Assembly: GCA_902788205.1 (NCBI GenBank)
Contig: CADAJJ010000009.1
Span: forward strand, 1 to 64,000
Source: RUG023 sp900315435
Lineage (GTDB): Bacteria > Spirochaetota > Spirochaetia > Sphaerochaetales > Sphaerochaetaceae
Length of the DNA: 64,000 nucleotides
Direction of reading: 5' to 3'
How positions within the stretch are numbered: the stretch's first letter is position 1; each line of letters starts with the position of its first letter. Below are positions 49,739 through 57,528 of this stretch, piece after piece. Below the pieces are notes generated by a model, which was given only the letters and a program-made list of their open reading frames with translations, was not told the DNA's origin and did no database searches. A program made the position numbers and the translations under genes.

Positions 49739-50860
49739 ATGCTGTTACACCAACCTTCAGACATCCGCACCATCAACCGTCTCCGCGTCCTCAACCTGAT
49801 CCGCTCGCAACGTGGTCTTTCCCGTGCCGACATCTCCAAGGAGCTGGGGCTCAACAAGCCCTCCTGCTCGGAGATTGTCAACGACCTTATCGGAGAAGGC
49901 CTCGTCACCGAGGGGGAGAAGACCGAGACGGCAAGCGGCCGCCGGCCCACCCCGCTGATGATCGCCAAGAACGGACATCTGGTCGTCGGGATCTCGATCG
50001 GGCTTCGACTCTGTTCGATCGCCATCAGCGACCTGGAAGGAAACGTGCTCGGCTACAAGCAGGTCCCCACTCCCCAACATCCAACTCCGAAGGAGCTCTG
50101 CATCCTGCTCCTGAAGGATTTCCTCCACATGTATCACGGAGGCGAAAAGAAGCTTGCCGGCTGCGTGGTCAGCCTGAGCGGCCGGATTTCCGAAAACAAC
50201 ACCTCCGTGGAGGAGCTATCCGAATGGGGATGGAAGGATGTCCATCTCACACTTCCCTTCACCAACAACATGGGCTGCATCTGCTCGTTGGTCGACGAAA
50301 CCGAGGCTATGGTCAGCGCCGAGCGCCTTTTGGCAAAAGAACGCCCCGACTCCTTCCTCTATGTCAATTGGGGCGAGCATATCGGAGCCACTTCGGTCCG
50401 TGGCAGCCAGGAGGACAGGAGCGACCTCGGCCACGCGCGGATCGCCAATGAGGGCTCCTGCGTCTGCGGAGGGACCGGCTGTCTGGAAACAGTCAGCGCC
50501 GGCTGGGCGGTCGAGAGGAACTTCGGAGGGAAGTCGTTGCGGGAACTTGCCCAAGCAAGACCGGCCGGCTTCGACAGGGCCATGGATACCGCAGCCCTCG
50601 CCCTTGGCATGGAAATCGCCCAAGCCGTGGCCATCACCGGACAGAAGAAGGTCGTCCTTTCCGGCAACATCCCCACGCTGCTACCTTCCCTGGTGGAGCG
50701 GGTCACGCTCGCCATGCGGAGCTCCCTGCCCCCGTTCCTGCAGGAAGCGGAAATCGTCCGATCCCCGCTCGGTGATAAGGCGAGGCAGATGGGCCCGGTC
50801 GCCGTTGCTCTCGACCGCTACATTTTCCGGCAATCCCTGCTGGCACGGTTCCGGACATAA
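49739..50860 (+). CDS. ROK-family transcriptional regulator (NagC/XylR type)
   Basis: A 373-residue protein. The N-terminal winged helix is residues 10-65 (IRSQRGLSRADISKELGLNK); the ROK sugar-kinase-like domain follows, with the zinc motif ANEGSCVCGGTGCLE near 238. The ATP-binding motif is modified and catalytic features are not obvious, so it is a regulator rather than a kinase. It probably represses sugar genes in response to a sugar or sugar phosphate, but none are adjacent. It runs divergently from htpG. Confidence 0.9.
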   Translation: MLLHQPSDIRTINRLRVLNLIRSQRGLSRADISKELGLNKPSCSEIVNDLIGEGLVTEGEKTETASGRRPTPLMIAKNGHLVVGISIGLRLCSIAISDLEGNVLGYKQVPTPQHPTPKELCILLLKDFLHMYHGGEKKLAGCVVSLSGRISENNTSVEELSEWGWKDVHLTLPFTNNMGCICSLVDETEAMVSAERLLAKERPDSFLYVNWGEHIGATSVRGSQEDRSDLGHARIANEGSCVCGGTGCLETVSAGWAVERNFGGKSLRELAQARPAGFDRAMDTAALALGMEIAQAVAITGQKKVVLSGNIPTLLPSLVERVTLAMRSSLPPFLQEAEIVRSPLGDKARQMGPVAVALDRYIFRQSLLARFRT

Positions 50861-50893
50861 GAAAACCGCTACTCCCCACGAAGAGAATAGCGG
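50861..50893 (-). terminator. Terminator of the second secreted-protein operon
   Basis: CCGCTA and TAGCGG with inner CTC/GAG pairs form a stem between 50866 and 50893. On the minus strand it is followed by TTTTCTTATG. It lies 120 bp after the last secreted-protein gene; a second A/T-rich hairpin (50906-50935) lies between. Confidence 0.6.
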
Positions 50894-51016
50894 CAACCTC
50901 CTAGGCTTAAGTGCTGGAAAAATCACTTAGGCAAAACGAAAAAACAACGACGGTATTTATTATTTCACGTTTTTGCCTTCTGTCAAATGGATTTTTTCCT
51001 ATCTTCTTTTGTGCAC

Positions 51017-51541
51017 TCACGTGGCGTTCATGTTCACCACCACGGAACCATTGTAGGAACCGGCGGCCAACTTTTGGCCTTCCCCTTTCTTGACCGTGAT
51101 GCTGAGCATCCCGAAATTGACGCTGTTCTGGTAACCGGCGGGAACATCGAGCACGAACGAGTCCCCGTCCACTGAAATATTGTCGCCCTCGCTGGTAAGC
51201 GAGATGGAAGTGTCCACCACGTTGTCGTCATCGTGTTTCAGCGGGGAAACGTCGAAGGAGACCCGGGCGCTCTTGGCGTTCATCAGGTTCCCCGAGCAGC
51301 TCAAGAGCAGCGTGTGGGTGATTTCCCAGGCATCCTGGTCGACGGGAAAATCGAAGACCAGGTTGATGTCATTGCCTTTCTCGGTGATTCCAGACTCATC
51401 GGTGAAAGCGATGGAGATATCGTCCTCGGCGATGGTGCCGTTCAGGCGGGCGGTCACCGCATCCGGAAGATCGGAGCTGGTCACCGCCGCATGCAGGGCA
51501 AGGGGAATCAGCAACATCGGCACAATCAGAAGTTTTCTCAT
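51017..51541 (-). CDS. Secreted protein of the AGxYxS C-terminal family (second locus, second gene)
   Basis: A 174-residue exported protein. Leader MRKLLIVPMLLIPLALHAA, then Asp-rich beta-type sequence (SLTSEGDNISVDGDSFVLDV) and a C-terminus AAGSYNGSVVVNMNAT like those of the 35-38 kb genes. It follows the first gene of this operon by 10 nt. Unknown function; it may be a surface or periplasmic subunit. Confidence 0.75.
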   Translation of the reverse strand: MRKLLIVPMLLIPLALHAAVTSSDLPDAVTARLNGTIAEDDISIAFTDESGITEKGNDINLVFDFPVDQDAWEITHTLLLSCSGNLMNAKSARVSFDVSPLKHDDDNVVDTSISLTSEGDNISVDGDSFVLDVPAGYQNSVNFGMLSITVKKGEGQKLAAGSYNGSVVVNMNAT

Positions 51542-51551
51542 AGCGCCCTCC

Positions 51552-52130
51552 TTAGTTCCTTGTCTCGATCGACAGGGTCACTGACGAGACGTAGTGTCCG
51601 GCGGGAGCCGTCGCGACGTCGTTCTGGTTGGCGGTCACATGAATCGTGTAGTCGTATTGGGTCTTGCCAAGGACAGTATCCAAAGAGAACAGGGAATAGA
51701 TGGACTCGGTACCGTAGTCCCTTCTGACGACGGTATTGACCTCGTCGCTGGCAGCGTTGCTGTTGGTCATCATGCGGCTGGTTTCCGGATAGATTTCCTT
51801 GCCGTCGACCTGCAGGCTGGCAACCGCGATCGAAGAGGGGTTGGCGACATTCTGCTGGACGAATGGAGTGACGACCGCATAGACCGTCAGGCTTGCCTTC
51901 TTGTTCGTCTCAATCGTGTAGGGAAGATCGACGCCGTCAACGCCGAGCGCGTCATCCACCGAATAGGTGTCGCGCAGCGCAGTCTTGGTATCGTTCAGAA
52001 AACCGTGCAGCAAATAGCCGGAAACTGACGCGTCGAGATACAGATACGGCGTACCCGACAGTACCGTCTCAGCCGTGGCCGGCAAAAGGGAAAGCAGCCC
52101 GATGATCCCAAGGCATGCCAATCGTTTCAT
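51552..52130 (-). CDS. Secreted protein of the AGxYxS C-terminal family (second locus, first gene)
   Basis: A 192-residue exported protein, leader MKRLACLGIIGLLSLLPATA, mature part with VTPFVQQNVANPSSIAVASL, C-terminus APAGHYVSSVTLSIETRN. AGGAG lies 7 nt before ATG 52130, so the longer frame from 52175 is not used. A near-consensus promoter precedes it. Same layout as the 37.9 kb operon, but with only two genes. Confidence 0.75.
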   Translation of the reverse strand: MKRLACLGIIGLLSLLPATAETVLSGTPYLYLDASVSGYLLHGFLNDTKTALRDTYSVDDALGVDGVDLPYTIETNKKASLTVYAVVTPFVQQNVANPSSIAVASLQVDGKEIYPETSRMMTNSNAASDEVNTVVRRDYGTESIYSLFSLDTVLGKTQYDYTIHVTANQNDVATAPAGHYVSSVTLSIETRN

Positions 52131-52162
52131 GTGCAAGCTCCTATGTCCAAAGTTCCTGTTCA

Positions 52163-52191
52163 AATATATGCACAACCCATCTTTGTGTCAA
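52163..52191 (-). promoter_or_regulatory. Promoter of the second secreted-protein operon
   Basis: On the minus strand TTGACA (52186-52191), an exact 17-bp spacer and TATATT (52163-52168). Transcription should start near 52156, leaving a 25-nt leader with AGGAG. Confidence 0.75.
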
Positions 52192-52327
52192 TGAGCAACT
52201 ATTGAGTATAAAAGAAATAACTACCTACGAAAAAGAACGAAAAACGGGAACATCACCCATCAAACTCTTGCCATACCTTGTGATACACCTATTTTATCAG
52301 CCGTTTTCCAGGGAACACCTCGGTATA

Positions 52328-52352
52328 AATATGTCTTTTTTGCAAACATATT
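52328..52352. promoter_or_regulatory. Inverted repeat upstream of the FCD regulator
   Basis: AATATGT and ACATATT form a perfect 7-bp inverted repeat with an 11-nt gap. It is about 60 bp upstream of the regulator -10 region. It may bind the regulator itself; inference only. Confidence 0.4.
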
Positions 52353-52406
52353 CACGACACTTCGTACATTTTGTAAGAAGATACCTATGCAAGACCAAGC
52401 GTTTGA

Positions 52407-52415
52407 TGGTATGAT
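52407..52415 (+). promoter_or_regulatory. Extended -10 of the FCD regulator gene
   Basis: TGG-TATGAT. The start codon is 36 nt further, after a GGGAGGGG ribosome site, so this gene is not leaderless. Confidence 0.45.
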
Positions 52416-52450
52416 GGACAGAGTTGAGAAACCCTTGAGGGAGGGGCCGC

Positions 52451-53185
52451 ATGTTTAGTCCTTTGAGTACAGAGACCAAATCCACCACCATCGCCAACAA
52501 GCTGGAAGAGATGATCCTTTCCAAACAGTTCAAGGCTGGCGAGCTTTTGCCCAGCCAGAAGGAACTGGCGCTCCAGTTCAACGCTTCTTCCCGCTCGGTG
52601 CGCGAGGCGTTCAAGAATCTGGAGGCCAAGGGGCTGATCCAGGTCAGCCAGGGCCGCAAGGCGGTGGTCAAGAGCAACAACCTCGACCAGTTCGTCGAAT
52701 CCTTGTCCATTTCCATGATCAGCAAACAGGCGCCGGACAAGAAGCTGATCAGCGATCTGCTCCAGGTCCGTACCACCATCGAGGTTTCCGCGAGCCGTGA
52801 GCTCTCCAGAGACCCGAACCGCATGTCGGTCGTCCGTCAGCTGGCCAAGTGCACCAGCCGCCTTCAGGAACTGCTGCCTCTGCTCGAGGACGGGATGAAC
52901 GCCGAGGCGCTCCAGCAGTTCAAGCAGGCCGACTTCGACTTCCACTCCACGCTGATCAAGTCGAACGACAACATGATCCTCAACTCCATCTATGAGAATC
53001 TGGCCCCGCAGCTCTATTCTGTTTTGGACAAGACCACCGAGACTTTCACCGAGATGAAGAAGAAGGTCAACGAGTACAACTATCTGGTCGAGGCCGAAGA
53101 GCACGGACAGACCGACCTCGCCGTAGCCCTTACGCTGGTCAACCTGACCAACATCAAGGACAAGATCGAGAAACTCGACCTGTAA
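52451..53185 (+). CDS. GntR/FadR-family (FCD) transcriptional regulator
   Basis: A 244-residue regulator. The winged helix is residues 10-75: MILSKQFKAGELLPSQKELA and FNASSRSVREAFKNLEAKGL. An all-helical FCD domain follows, with metal-binding-type residues such as HSTLIKSND near 157 and EAEEHGQTDL near 217. FCD regulators respond to carboxylates or sugar acids. The target is unknown; neighbours are the second secreted-protein operon (divergent) and a flavodoxin gene beyond a terminator. Confidence 0.9.
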   Translation: MFSPLSTETKSTTIANKLEEMILSKQFKAGELLPSQKELALQFNASSRSVREAFKNLEAKGLIQVSQGRKAVVKSNNLDQFVESLSISMISKQAPDKKLISDLLQVRTTIEVSASRELSRDPNRMSVVRQLAKCTSRLQELLPLLEDGMNAEALQQFKQADFDFHSTLIKSNDNMILNSIYENLAPQLYSVLDKTTETFTEMKKKVNEYNYLVEAEEHGQTDLAVALTLVNLTNIKDKIEKLDL

Positions 53186-53213
53186 CGGAAAGGACGAAAC
53201 ACCCGTACACCTG

Positions 53214-53242
53214 TGGCGCCAGCGATGGCGCCATTCTTGTCT
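53214..53242 (+). terminator. Terminator of the FCD regulator gene
   Basis: TGGCGCC and GGCGCCA form a 7-bp stem with a 6-nt loop, followed by TTCTTGTCTG and TTTTTG. Confidence 0.75.
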
Positions 53243-53303
53243 GTTTTTGTCCATTACAAAGAGGAATTTCAGAGGTAAGCTAAAGGTAACTGGAGGAAAA
53301 GCG

Positions 53304-53897
53304 ATGAAGAGGTGTTCCATCATCATGCATTCCATCGGCGGAAATTGTTACATTCTGGGTTCCTACTTCCAGGAATTGCTCAAGGACCGTGGTGTCGACG
53401 CGCGGCTGTACCGGGTCAAGGACGACGACCTGCATATCTGGGCGGAACGGCTGGACACGACCAACGAGTACTACGAGGAAATCCTTGCCCTGCCCGAGGC
53501 TGGTCTGGAGACGCTCCACAAAAGCGACATGGTCATCCTCGGTTGTCCGACCCGTTTCGGAAACGTGACGGCGGAAATGAAGGCGTTTCTTGACACCTCG
53601 TTCGAGATGGGAGAAAGCCAGCAGCTTGCCGGCAAGCTGTTCGCCTGTTTCACCAGCTGTCTGCATTCGACCAACGAAGGAATCCACGCGCTTGACAACA
53701 TGGTCTATTGGGCCCAGTCCCAAGGGATGATCCACATCCCGTTCGGAATCCATGTCAGTCCCAGCAACCTGGAGAACCAGCCCGCCAGCGGCATTGTCCA
53801 TCTCGGTGGTCTGGATGGCGTGTTCCGCCCCAGCCAGCAGCTTGGAGAGCTGATGAGCTGTTACGCGGATACGCTCGCATCCTACCTGCAGGAATAA
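53304..53897 (+). CDS. Flavodoxin-fold / NADPH-dependent FMN reductase-like protein
   Basis: A 197-residue flavoprotein. The FMN phosphate-binding start is IIMHSIGGNCYILGSYF, and GCPTRFGNVTAEMKAFLD near 80 is the WrbA/quinone-reductase motif; FTSCLHSTNEGIH near 115 also contacts flavin. It probably reduces quinones or iron. The start is ATG 53304 with GGAGG upstream, so the longer frame from 53247 is not used. It stands between the FCD regulator and the convergent ParB-like gene. Confidence 0.83.
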   Translation: MKRCSIIMHSIGGNCYILGSYFQELLKDRGVDARLYRVKDDDLHIWAERLDTTNEYYEEILALPEAGLETLHKSDMVILGCPTRFGNVTAEMKAFLDTSFEMGESQQLAGKLFACFTSCLHSTNEGIHALDNMVYWAQSQGMIHIPFGIHVSPSNLENQPASGIVHLGGLDGVFRPSQQLGELMSCYADTLASYLQE

Positions 53898-54803
53898 TCA
53901 GCTCCGTCCGACCAACACTTTGACACGTTCCCGCAAGCGCCAGAACCAGCCCTTGCTGAAGCGCTTCTTGTAGTCGCTGGCAGCTTCGGCGATGGTGACG
54001 TTCTGCCCCTCCTGGCGTTTCATCTCGTCCCAGTGGCGGACAATCCACATGTAGAGGTCCCCTTCTGTCTTGCCCGGAAACTTGGAGAGGATGTGCTCTT
54101 TGCGGATTTCCTCGACAATCGGCTCATAGACGTGCTGGTACCAGCTTCTCGCTGCGTCGGCGAAGCTGATCTCCCCTTCCACGCCCTGGTTGATGAAGTA
54201 CTTGTGGACCTGGATATGGTTGACCAGCTCGGCGTAAAAGCCAGGGGAGTTGCTGGTGATCCTGTCCATCGGCAGGAAGGTGTCGGCCTTGTACTGGGAG
54301 ATGAACCGGTTCCGTTCGTAGGCGCAGACCTCGGCCTGCAGTTCCTTCAGGGTCATGCCGGGCTTCAGCTTGATCTCGCTGTCCAGCTCGACCACCTCGG
54401 CGTCGATATAGTCGATACCCATCATCTTCGCCACCGAGACACGGTGGTTCCCGTCACGCACGAAATAGTTGTCTCCCACCTTGTAGACGGAAATCGGGGG
54501 AAGGATCACGTCCTCCCGGTTCAGCTCGTCAATCGAACGCCAACGGGCACGCAACATCTCCTTCTTCGGATAGAAAGCAAGGGAAAAGTCATGGTAGCGG
54601 CCCTCGCTGCCGATGATGTTCTTGACGGGGATGGTCTGCATGCCCCGATAGGTCTCCCCTTTGGGTTTGATCAGCCGGGTCACGTCATACAACGAGAGCA
54701 GGTTGGTATTTTTCCAGCGGAGGCCGGACAGGAGCGCCTGCATCTGGCCACGCCGTTTCGCCTTTTCAAAATCGTCGTTGGCCAAGTTGAAAAACTGGTT
54801 CAC
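53898..54803 (-). CDS. ParB/Srx-fold (DUF4032-like) protein
   Basis: A 301-residue protein. The core LPPISVYKVGDNYFVRDGNH with RVSVAKMMGIDYIDAEVVEL near residues 100-140 is a ParB/Srx-type nucleotide-binding fold; the upstream YRGMQTIPVKNIIGSEGRYH matches the widely conserved DUF4032/transcription-like family. The C-terminal helical part is unique. It lacks the ParB DNA-binding domain, so it is not a chromosome-partition protein. It overlaps the metallophosphoesterase gene by 4 bp (ATGA), so the two are probably functionally linked. Function unknown. Confidence 0.75.
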   Translation of the reverse strand: MNQFFNLANDDFEKAKRRGQMQALLSGLRWKNTNLLSLYDVTRLIKPKGETYRGMQTIPVKNIIGSEGRYHDFSLAFYPKKEMLRARWRSIDELNREDVILPPISVYKVGDNYFVRDGNHRVSVAKMMGIDYIDAEVVELDSEIKLKPGMTLKELQAEVCAYERNRFISQYKADTFLPMDRITSNSPGFYAELVNHIQVHKYFINQGVEGEISFADAARSWYQHVYEPIVEEIRKEHILSKFPGKTEGDLYMWIVRHWDEMKRQEGQNVTIAEAASDYKKRFSKGWFWRLRERVKVLVGRS

Positions 54804-55483
54804 CGTTTCCCTCCAAGCTTGTCATCCTCGAGCAAGTATTTCTGATAGACATTGATCACCCTTGTCTGTTCAAATGTCGCGGCCCGAGGGGCATTGAAAT
54901 CAGTCAAATGGATATGGCCATGCAAAAGGTACGCAGGTTTGAACTTGTGCATGAAATCGAGAAGGGCATGAAACCCTTCGTGGCAGGGGTCGGATTCGTC
55001 GTTGATCCCGAAGGGAGCGGCGTGGGTGACCAGAATGTCGATATAGCGACCGTGGACCAGTTTGTTCCAGTAGAGCCTGGGAAGCATGCGGAATATCCTC
55101 CACCGCATTTCCCGCTCCGTGTACTGGTGTCTGCCAAGGTTGTACCGCTTGCATCCCCCGAGTCCTCCGATGATCAGGTCGTGTTTCTTGTCGTAGAAGA
55201 TCTTCCCCTCCAGGCACTCCCCGTCATACTCGGGAAGCAACGTCACGGGCGCATACCCAGGAAGGAGCGAGCGTCCGTCATTGACGAACTGGCTTAGCCG
55301 CTCGAGATTGTGGTTGCCGAAGACAAAGACGAGCTCCTTGTTCAAGGTGGAGATGATGTACTCATAGTATTTCAAGGGGAGGTCGCCGGCCGAGATGACG
55401 AGGTCGACATCCTTGTATTCCTGCTTGATGTACTTGGAATAGACGAGGGGATCCACCTGGTCGGAAATACAAAGGATTTTCAT
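54800..55483 (-). CDS. Metallophosphoesterase, calcineurin-like
   Basis: A 227-residue enzyme with the metal motifs CISDQVDP (Asp, variant of DxH with Q), ISAGDLPLKYYEYI, FVFGNHNL, VTHAAPFG and LLHGHIHLTD. It is a soluble phosphoesterase, perhaps for cyclic or linear nucleotides; the first motif SDQVDP differs from the normal DxH and may weaken one metal site. The start sits 3 nt after the cupin stop. The stop overlaps the ParB-like gene. Confidence 0.85.
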   Translation of the reverse strand: MKILCISDQVDPLVYSKYIKQEYKDVDLVISAGDLPLKYYEYIISTLNKELVFVFGNHNLERLSQFVNDGRSLLPGYAPVTLLPEYDGECLEGKIFYDKKHDLIIGGLGGCKRYNLGRHQYTEREMRWRIFRMLPRLYWNKLVHGRYIDILVTHAAPFGINDESDPCHEGFHALLDFMHKFKPAYLLHGHIHLTDFNAPRAATFEQTRVINVYQKYLLEDDKLGGKR

Positions 55484-55486
55484 TTC

Positions 55487-55936
55487 TCACCCCCCAAAAC
55501 CAGCAAGCTCCTTGCAATCCCAACCTGGGGCAAGCGTCTTATCCCACAACTGGGTTTCCTCCAGCCTGGCAGGAGGAACGCTGAGCACTGAGAAAAGCGC
55601 CCATCCGTCGCTCTCCACCGCCTGCCAGCATCCAGCGGGGACGATGGAGATTGCCTTCTTTCCCTCGGACGCCAACCCAAGGTCGTAGTGGCGCCATCCA
55701 CCATCGGGCAGCAACACCAACTGGCGGGCATCACTGCCCTCAAGATAGCACCATGTCTGTTCGGAGGAAAGCCGGTGCAGCACTTGACGGCAAGAATCCG
55801 TCACCAAGACGTAGCTGGTAGTGCCGAGCAGGGATGAGCCAGAACGGTGCGTATAGACCTTCACTCCCATCCCCCCCTCCTTGAGCGGCTCAAGACCGAG
55901 CCGGTCGATCAGGCGCGTGATTGTCACATCGGCCAT
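55487..55936 (-). CDS. DUF985 cupin-like protein
   Basis: A 149-residue cupin of the DUF985 family: GVKVYTHRSGSSLLGTTSYV, SEQTWCYLEGSDARQLVLL and AGCWQAVESDGWALFSVLSV. This family normally has HHLxSdE-like residues; here HRLSSEQTW is present. Related structures bind sugar phosphate or lack known activity. The start overlaps the purine nucleoside phosphorylase stop by 13 bp, so it is part of that operon. Confidence 0.82.
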   Translation of the reverse strand: MADVTITRLIDRLGLEPLKEGGMGVKVYTHRSGSSLLGTTSYVLVTDSCRQVLHRLSSEQTWCYLEGSDARQLVLLPDGGWRHYDLGLASEGKKAISIVPAGCWQAVESDGWALFSVLSVPPARLEETQLWDKTLAPGWDCKELAGFGG

Positions 55937-56754
55937 CCGTGGACAATTTCCTTCACCAAGAGCTGGAAGCTTTTCTTCACCCGCTCGCCGGTCTCCAGCA
56001 CTTCCTGATGGTTCAAGGGTTGGTCGAGGATACCGGCCGCCATGTTGGTCAGACAGGAGATGCCCAAGGTGCGCATCTGCATGTGGCTTGCGGCAATTGC
56101 CTCGGGAACGGTAGACATACCCACCGCATCGGCTCCAAGCAAGCGTGCCACGCGTACCTCGGCGGGGGTCTCGAAGTTCGGTCCGGTAAACAACTGGTAT
56201 ACTCCTTCATGGAGGGGAATCCCGAGCTTTTCCGCACACTGTCTGGCATAGGCGCGAAGGTGCTTGTCGTAGGCATTGGACATGTCGAAAAAGCGCTCCC
56301 CCAGCTCATCAGGATTGGGTCCACGCAACGGACTATCGGGAATCAGCTTGATCTGGTCCTTGATCAGCATCAGGTCCCCTGGCTTCCATCCGGTGTTCAC
56401 GCATCCCGCCGCATTGGTCAGCAGCAGATTGTTGATGCCAAGCATTTTCATGGTCTGGATCGGATAGACGACCTGGTCCATGCCATAGCCCTCGTAAAAG
56501 TGAAAACGCCCCTGCATGCAGGCGACACGCCGTCCTTGCAGTTTCCCGAATACGAACTGGCCTTTGTGGCCAGGCACGGTGGAAATAGGGAAATGGGGAA
56601 TGGTCCGGTACGGAATAACCACCGCGTCATCAATCTCATCCCCAAGTTCGCCAAGCCCGCTGCCCAGGACGATACCAATCTCAACCGGCTGGTCACCAAT
56701 ACGCGCACGGATAGCCTCGGCGGAAGCCTTCAGCTTAGTCATCAATTGTTCCAT
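55924..56754 (-). CDS. punA: Purine nucleoside phosphorylase (PunA type)
   Basis: About 276 residues. Trimeric PNP motifs: IGIVLGSGLGELG near 27, GHKGQFVFGKLQGRRVACM near 60, MQGRFHFYEGY near 78, and LTNAAGC near 113; GPNFETPAEVRVARLLGADA near 195 and VGMSTVPEAIAA near 215 are clear. It cleaves inosine and guanosine, feeding purine salvage. An ATG at 56754 with GAGG 8 nt upstream is preferred over a GTG at 56772, because TATGAT abuts that GTG. The operon continues with the cupin, the metallophosphoesterase and the ParB-like gene. Confidence 0.92.
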   Translation of the reverse strand: MEQLMTKLKASAEAIRARIGDQPVEIGIVLGSGLGELGDEIDDAVVIPYRTIPHFPISTVPGHKGQFVFGKLQGRRVACMQGRFHFYEGYGMDQVVYPIQTMKMLGINNLLLTNAAGCVNTGWKPGDLMLIKDQIKLIPDSPLRGPNPDELGERFFDMSNAYDKHLRAYARQCAEKLGIPLHEGVYQLFTGPNFETPAEVRVARLLGADAVGMSTVPEAIAASHMQMRTLGISCLTNMAAGILDQPLNHQEVLETGERVKKSFQLLVKEIVHGWPM

Positions 56755-56812
56755 AGCAAAATCCTCGCCCACATCATACCATAGACAGGGAAAAACAGAT
56801 ATCCAAAGACAG

Positions 56813-56838
56813 AAAAAGGGACGTCACCGTCCCCTTTT
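56813..56838 (-). terminator. Hairpin upstream of punA
   Basis: GGGACG and CGTCCC form a 6-bp stem with a TCAC loop, flanked by A-runs and T-runs so that it could terminate on either strand; on the minus strand the tail is TTTTTCTG. It may end transcripts coming from the HMA gene 280 bp away. Confidence 0.5.
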
Positions 56839-57115
56839 CCTGTAGCCATGCTCGTCCATTTGCTTACACCGTGTACCCTTATGGGAGTGGTGTGTAATCA
56901 TATCAAAGAACGATAACTAAGCCCAACACATAGTCGCGTCCATTCAAACGTTGACGGGCGGCCGACGCCTGCTCTTCATATCTGTGATGTACCTGTTCTT
57001 GCAGTGTACATCAGTTTTTCACAACAAGTTAGGGATTTTTTGATCCGTTTGTTCTTTTCCGTACTTCTATTTCCGTTATGCCAAGATGTTTGATTTGGCA
57101 GAACAATGTAGCGGA
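56839..57115. other. Intergenic region with an orphan plus-strand terminator
   Basis: About 280 bp without a credible gene. The notable part is a hairpin at 56985-57013 in the plus sense: TGATGTAC-CTG pairs with CAG-T-GTACATCA (one bulged T) around TTCTTG and is followed by GTTTTTC, a good intrinsic terminator. There is no plus-strand gene upstream; a transcript starting between 56.85 and 56.95 kb would be a small RNA. Promoter evidence there is weak. Confidence 0.35.
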
Positions 57116-57490
57116 TTACGCCTTTTGCTGTTCGCAACCCGTCATCTGGTATCCGGCTTCCCAGACAGCCTTGCGGAAAGCCTGCTCATGCTGGGGCTGC
57201 TTGGTCCGGACATCGGCGCTACGTTTGCCAAGGTCGACCCTGGCCCAGACACCGTCCATCCTGTTCAGCGCGTTCTCGACGTGGCGCTTGCAGTTCGAGC
57301 AGGTCATGCCTTCGATGGACAAGACGTAATGGTAGGGATAGTGGGCGGAATCCTGGTCGTCAACCTTGAGACGCTTGACCCGGTCCTTTTCTCCACAGCA
57401 ACCCCCACCATAGAGCATCTTTCTCACCGTGCCCCGAACGGCAAACAGCACCACCAGCAATAGAACGAGAAGCACAACCGCGGTTCCCAT
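57116..57490 (-). CDS. Membrane-anchored heavy-metal-associated (HMA) domain protein
   Basis: A 124-residue protein. The first 25 residues form one hydrophobic anchor, then a CC pair (GGGCCGEKD near 30) and an HMA domain with the metal-binding motif GMTCSNC near 62. It should hold Cu(I) or a similar ion at the membrane as a metallochaperone. No P-type ATPase is adjacent, so its partner is elsewhere. GGAG precedes the ATG; a longer frame to 57502 is not supported. A palindrome overlaps the transcription start. Confidence 0.87.
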   Translation of the reverse strand: MGTAVVLLVLLLVVLFAVRGTVRKMLYGGGCCGEKDRVKRLKVDDQDSAHYPYHYVLSIEGMTCSNCKRHVENALNRMDGVWARVDLGKRSADVRTKQPQHEQAFRKAVWEAGYQMTGCEQQKA

Positions 57491-57503
57491 AGGCAACTCC
57501 AAT

Positions 57504-57521
57504 GGTTAGAAAAGCCTAACC
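57504..57521. promoter_or_regulatory. Metal-regulator-like operator at the HMA transcription start
   Basis: GGTTAG-AAAAGC-CTAACC, a perfect 6-bp inverted repeat. The minus-strand text TAGGTTAGGCT matches part of the DtxR/IdeR consensus TTAGGTTAGSCTAACCTAA. It covers about +1 to +18 of the transcript, an ideal repressor site. Confidence 0.55.
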
Positions 57522-57528
57522 TACTGCA

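Noticed and set aside
52134..52330. Riboswitch or RNA gene between the secreted-protein operon and the FCD regulator
   Set aside because: A/T-rich sequence holds promoters and one inverted repeat but no stable multi-helix structure that I could find.
53898..54803. Chromosome-partitioning ParB
   Set aside because: Only the ParB/Srx fold is present; the DNA-binding domain and a parA neighbour are absent.
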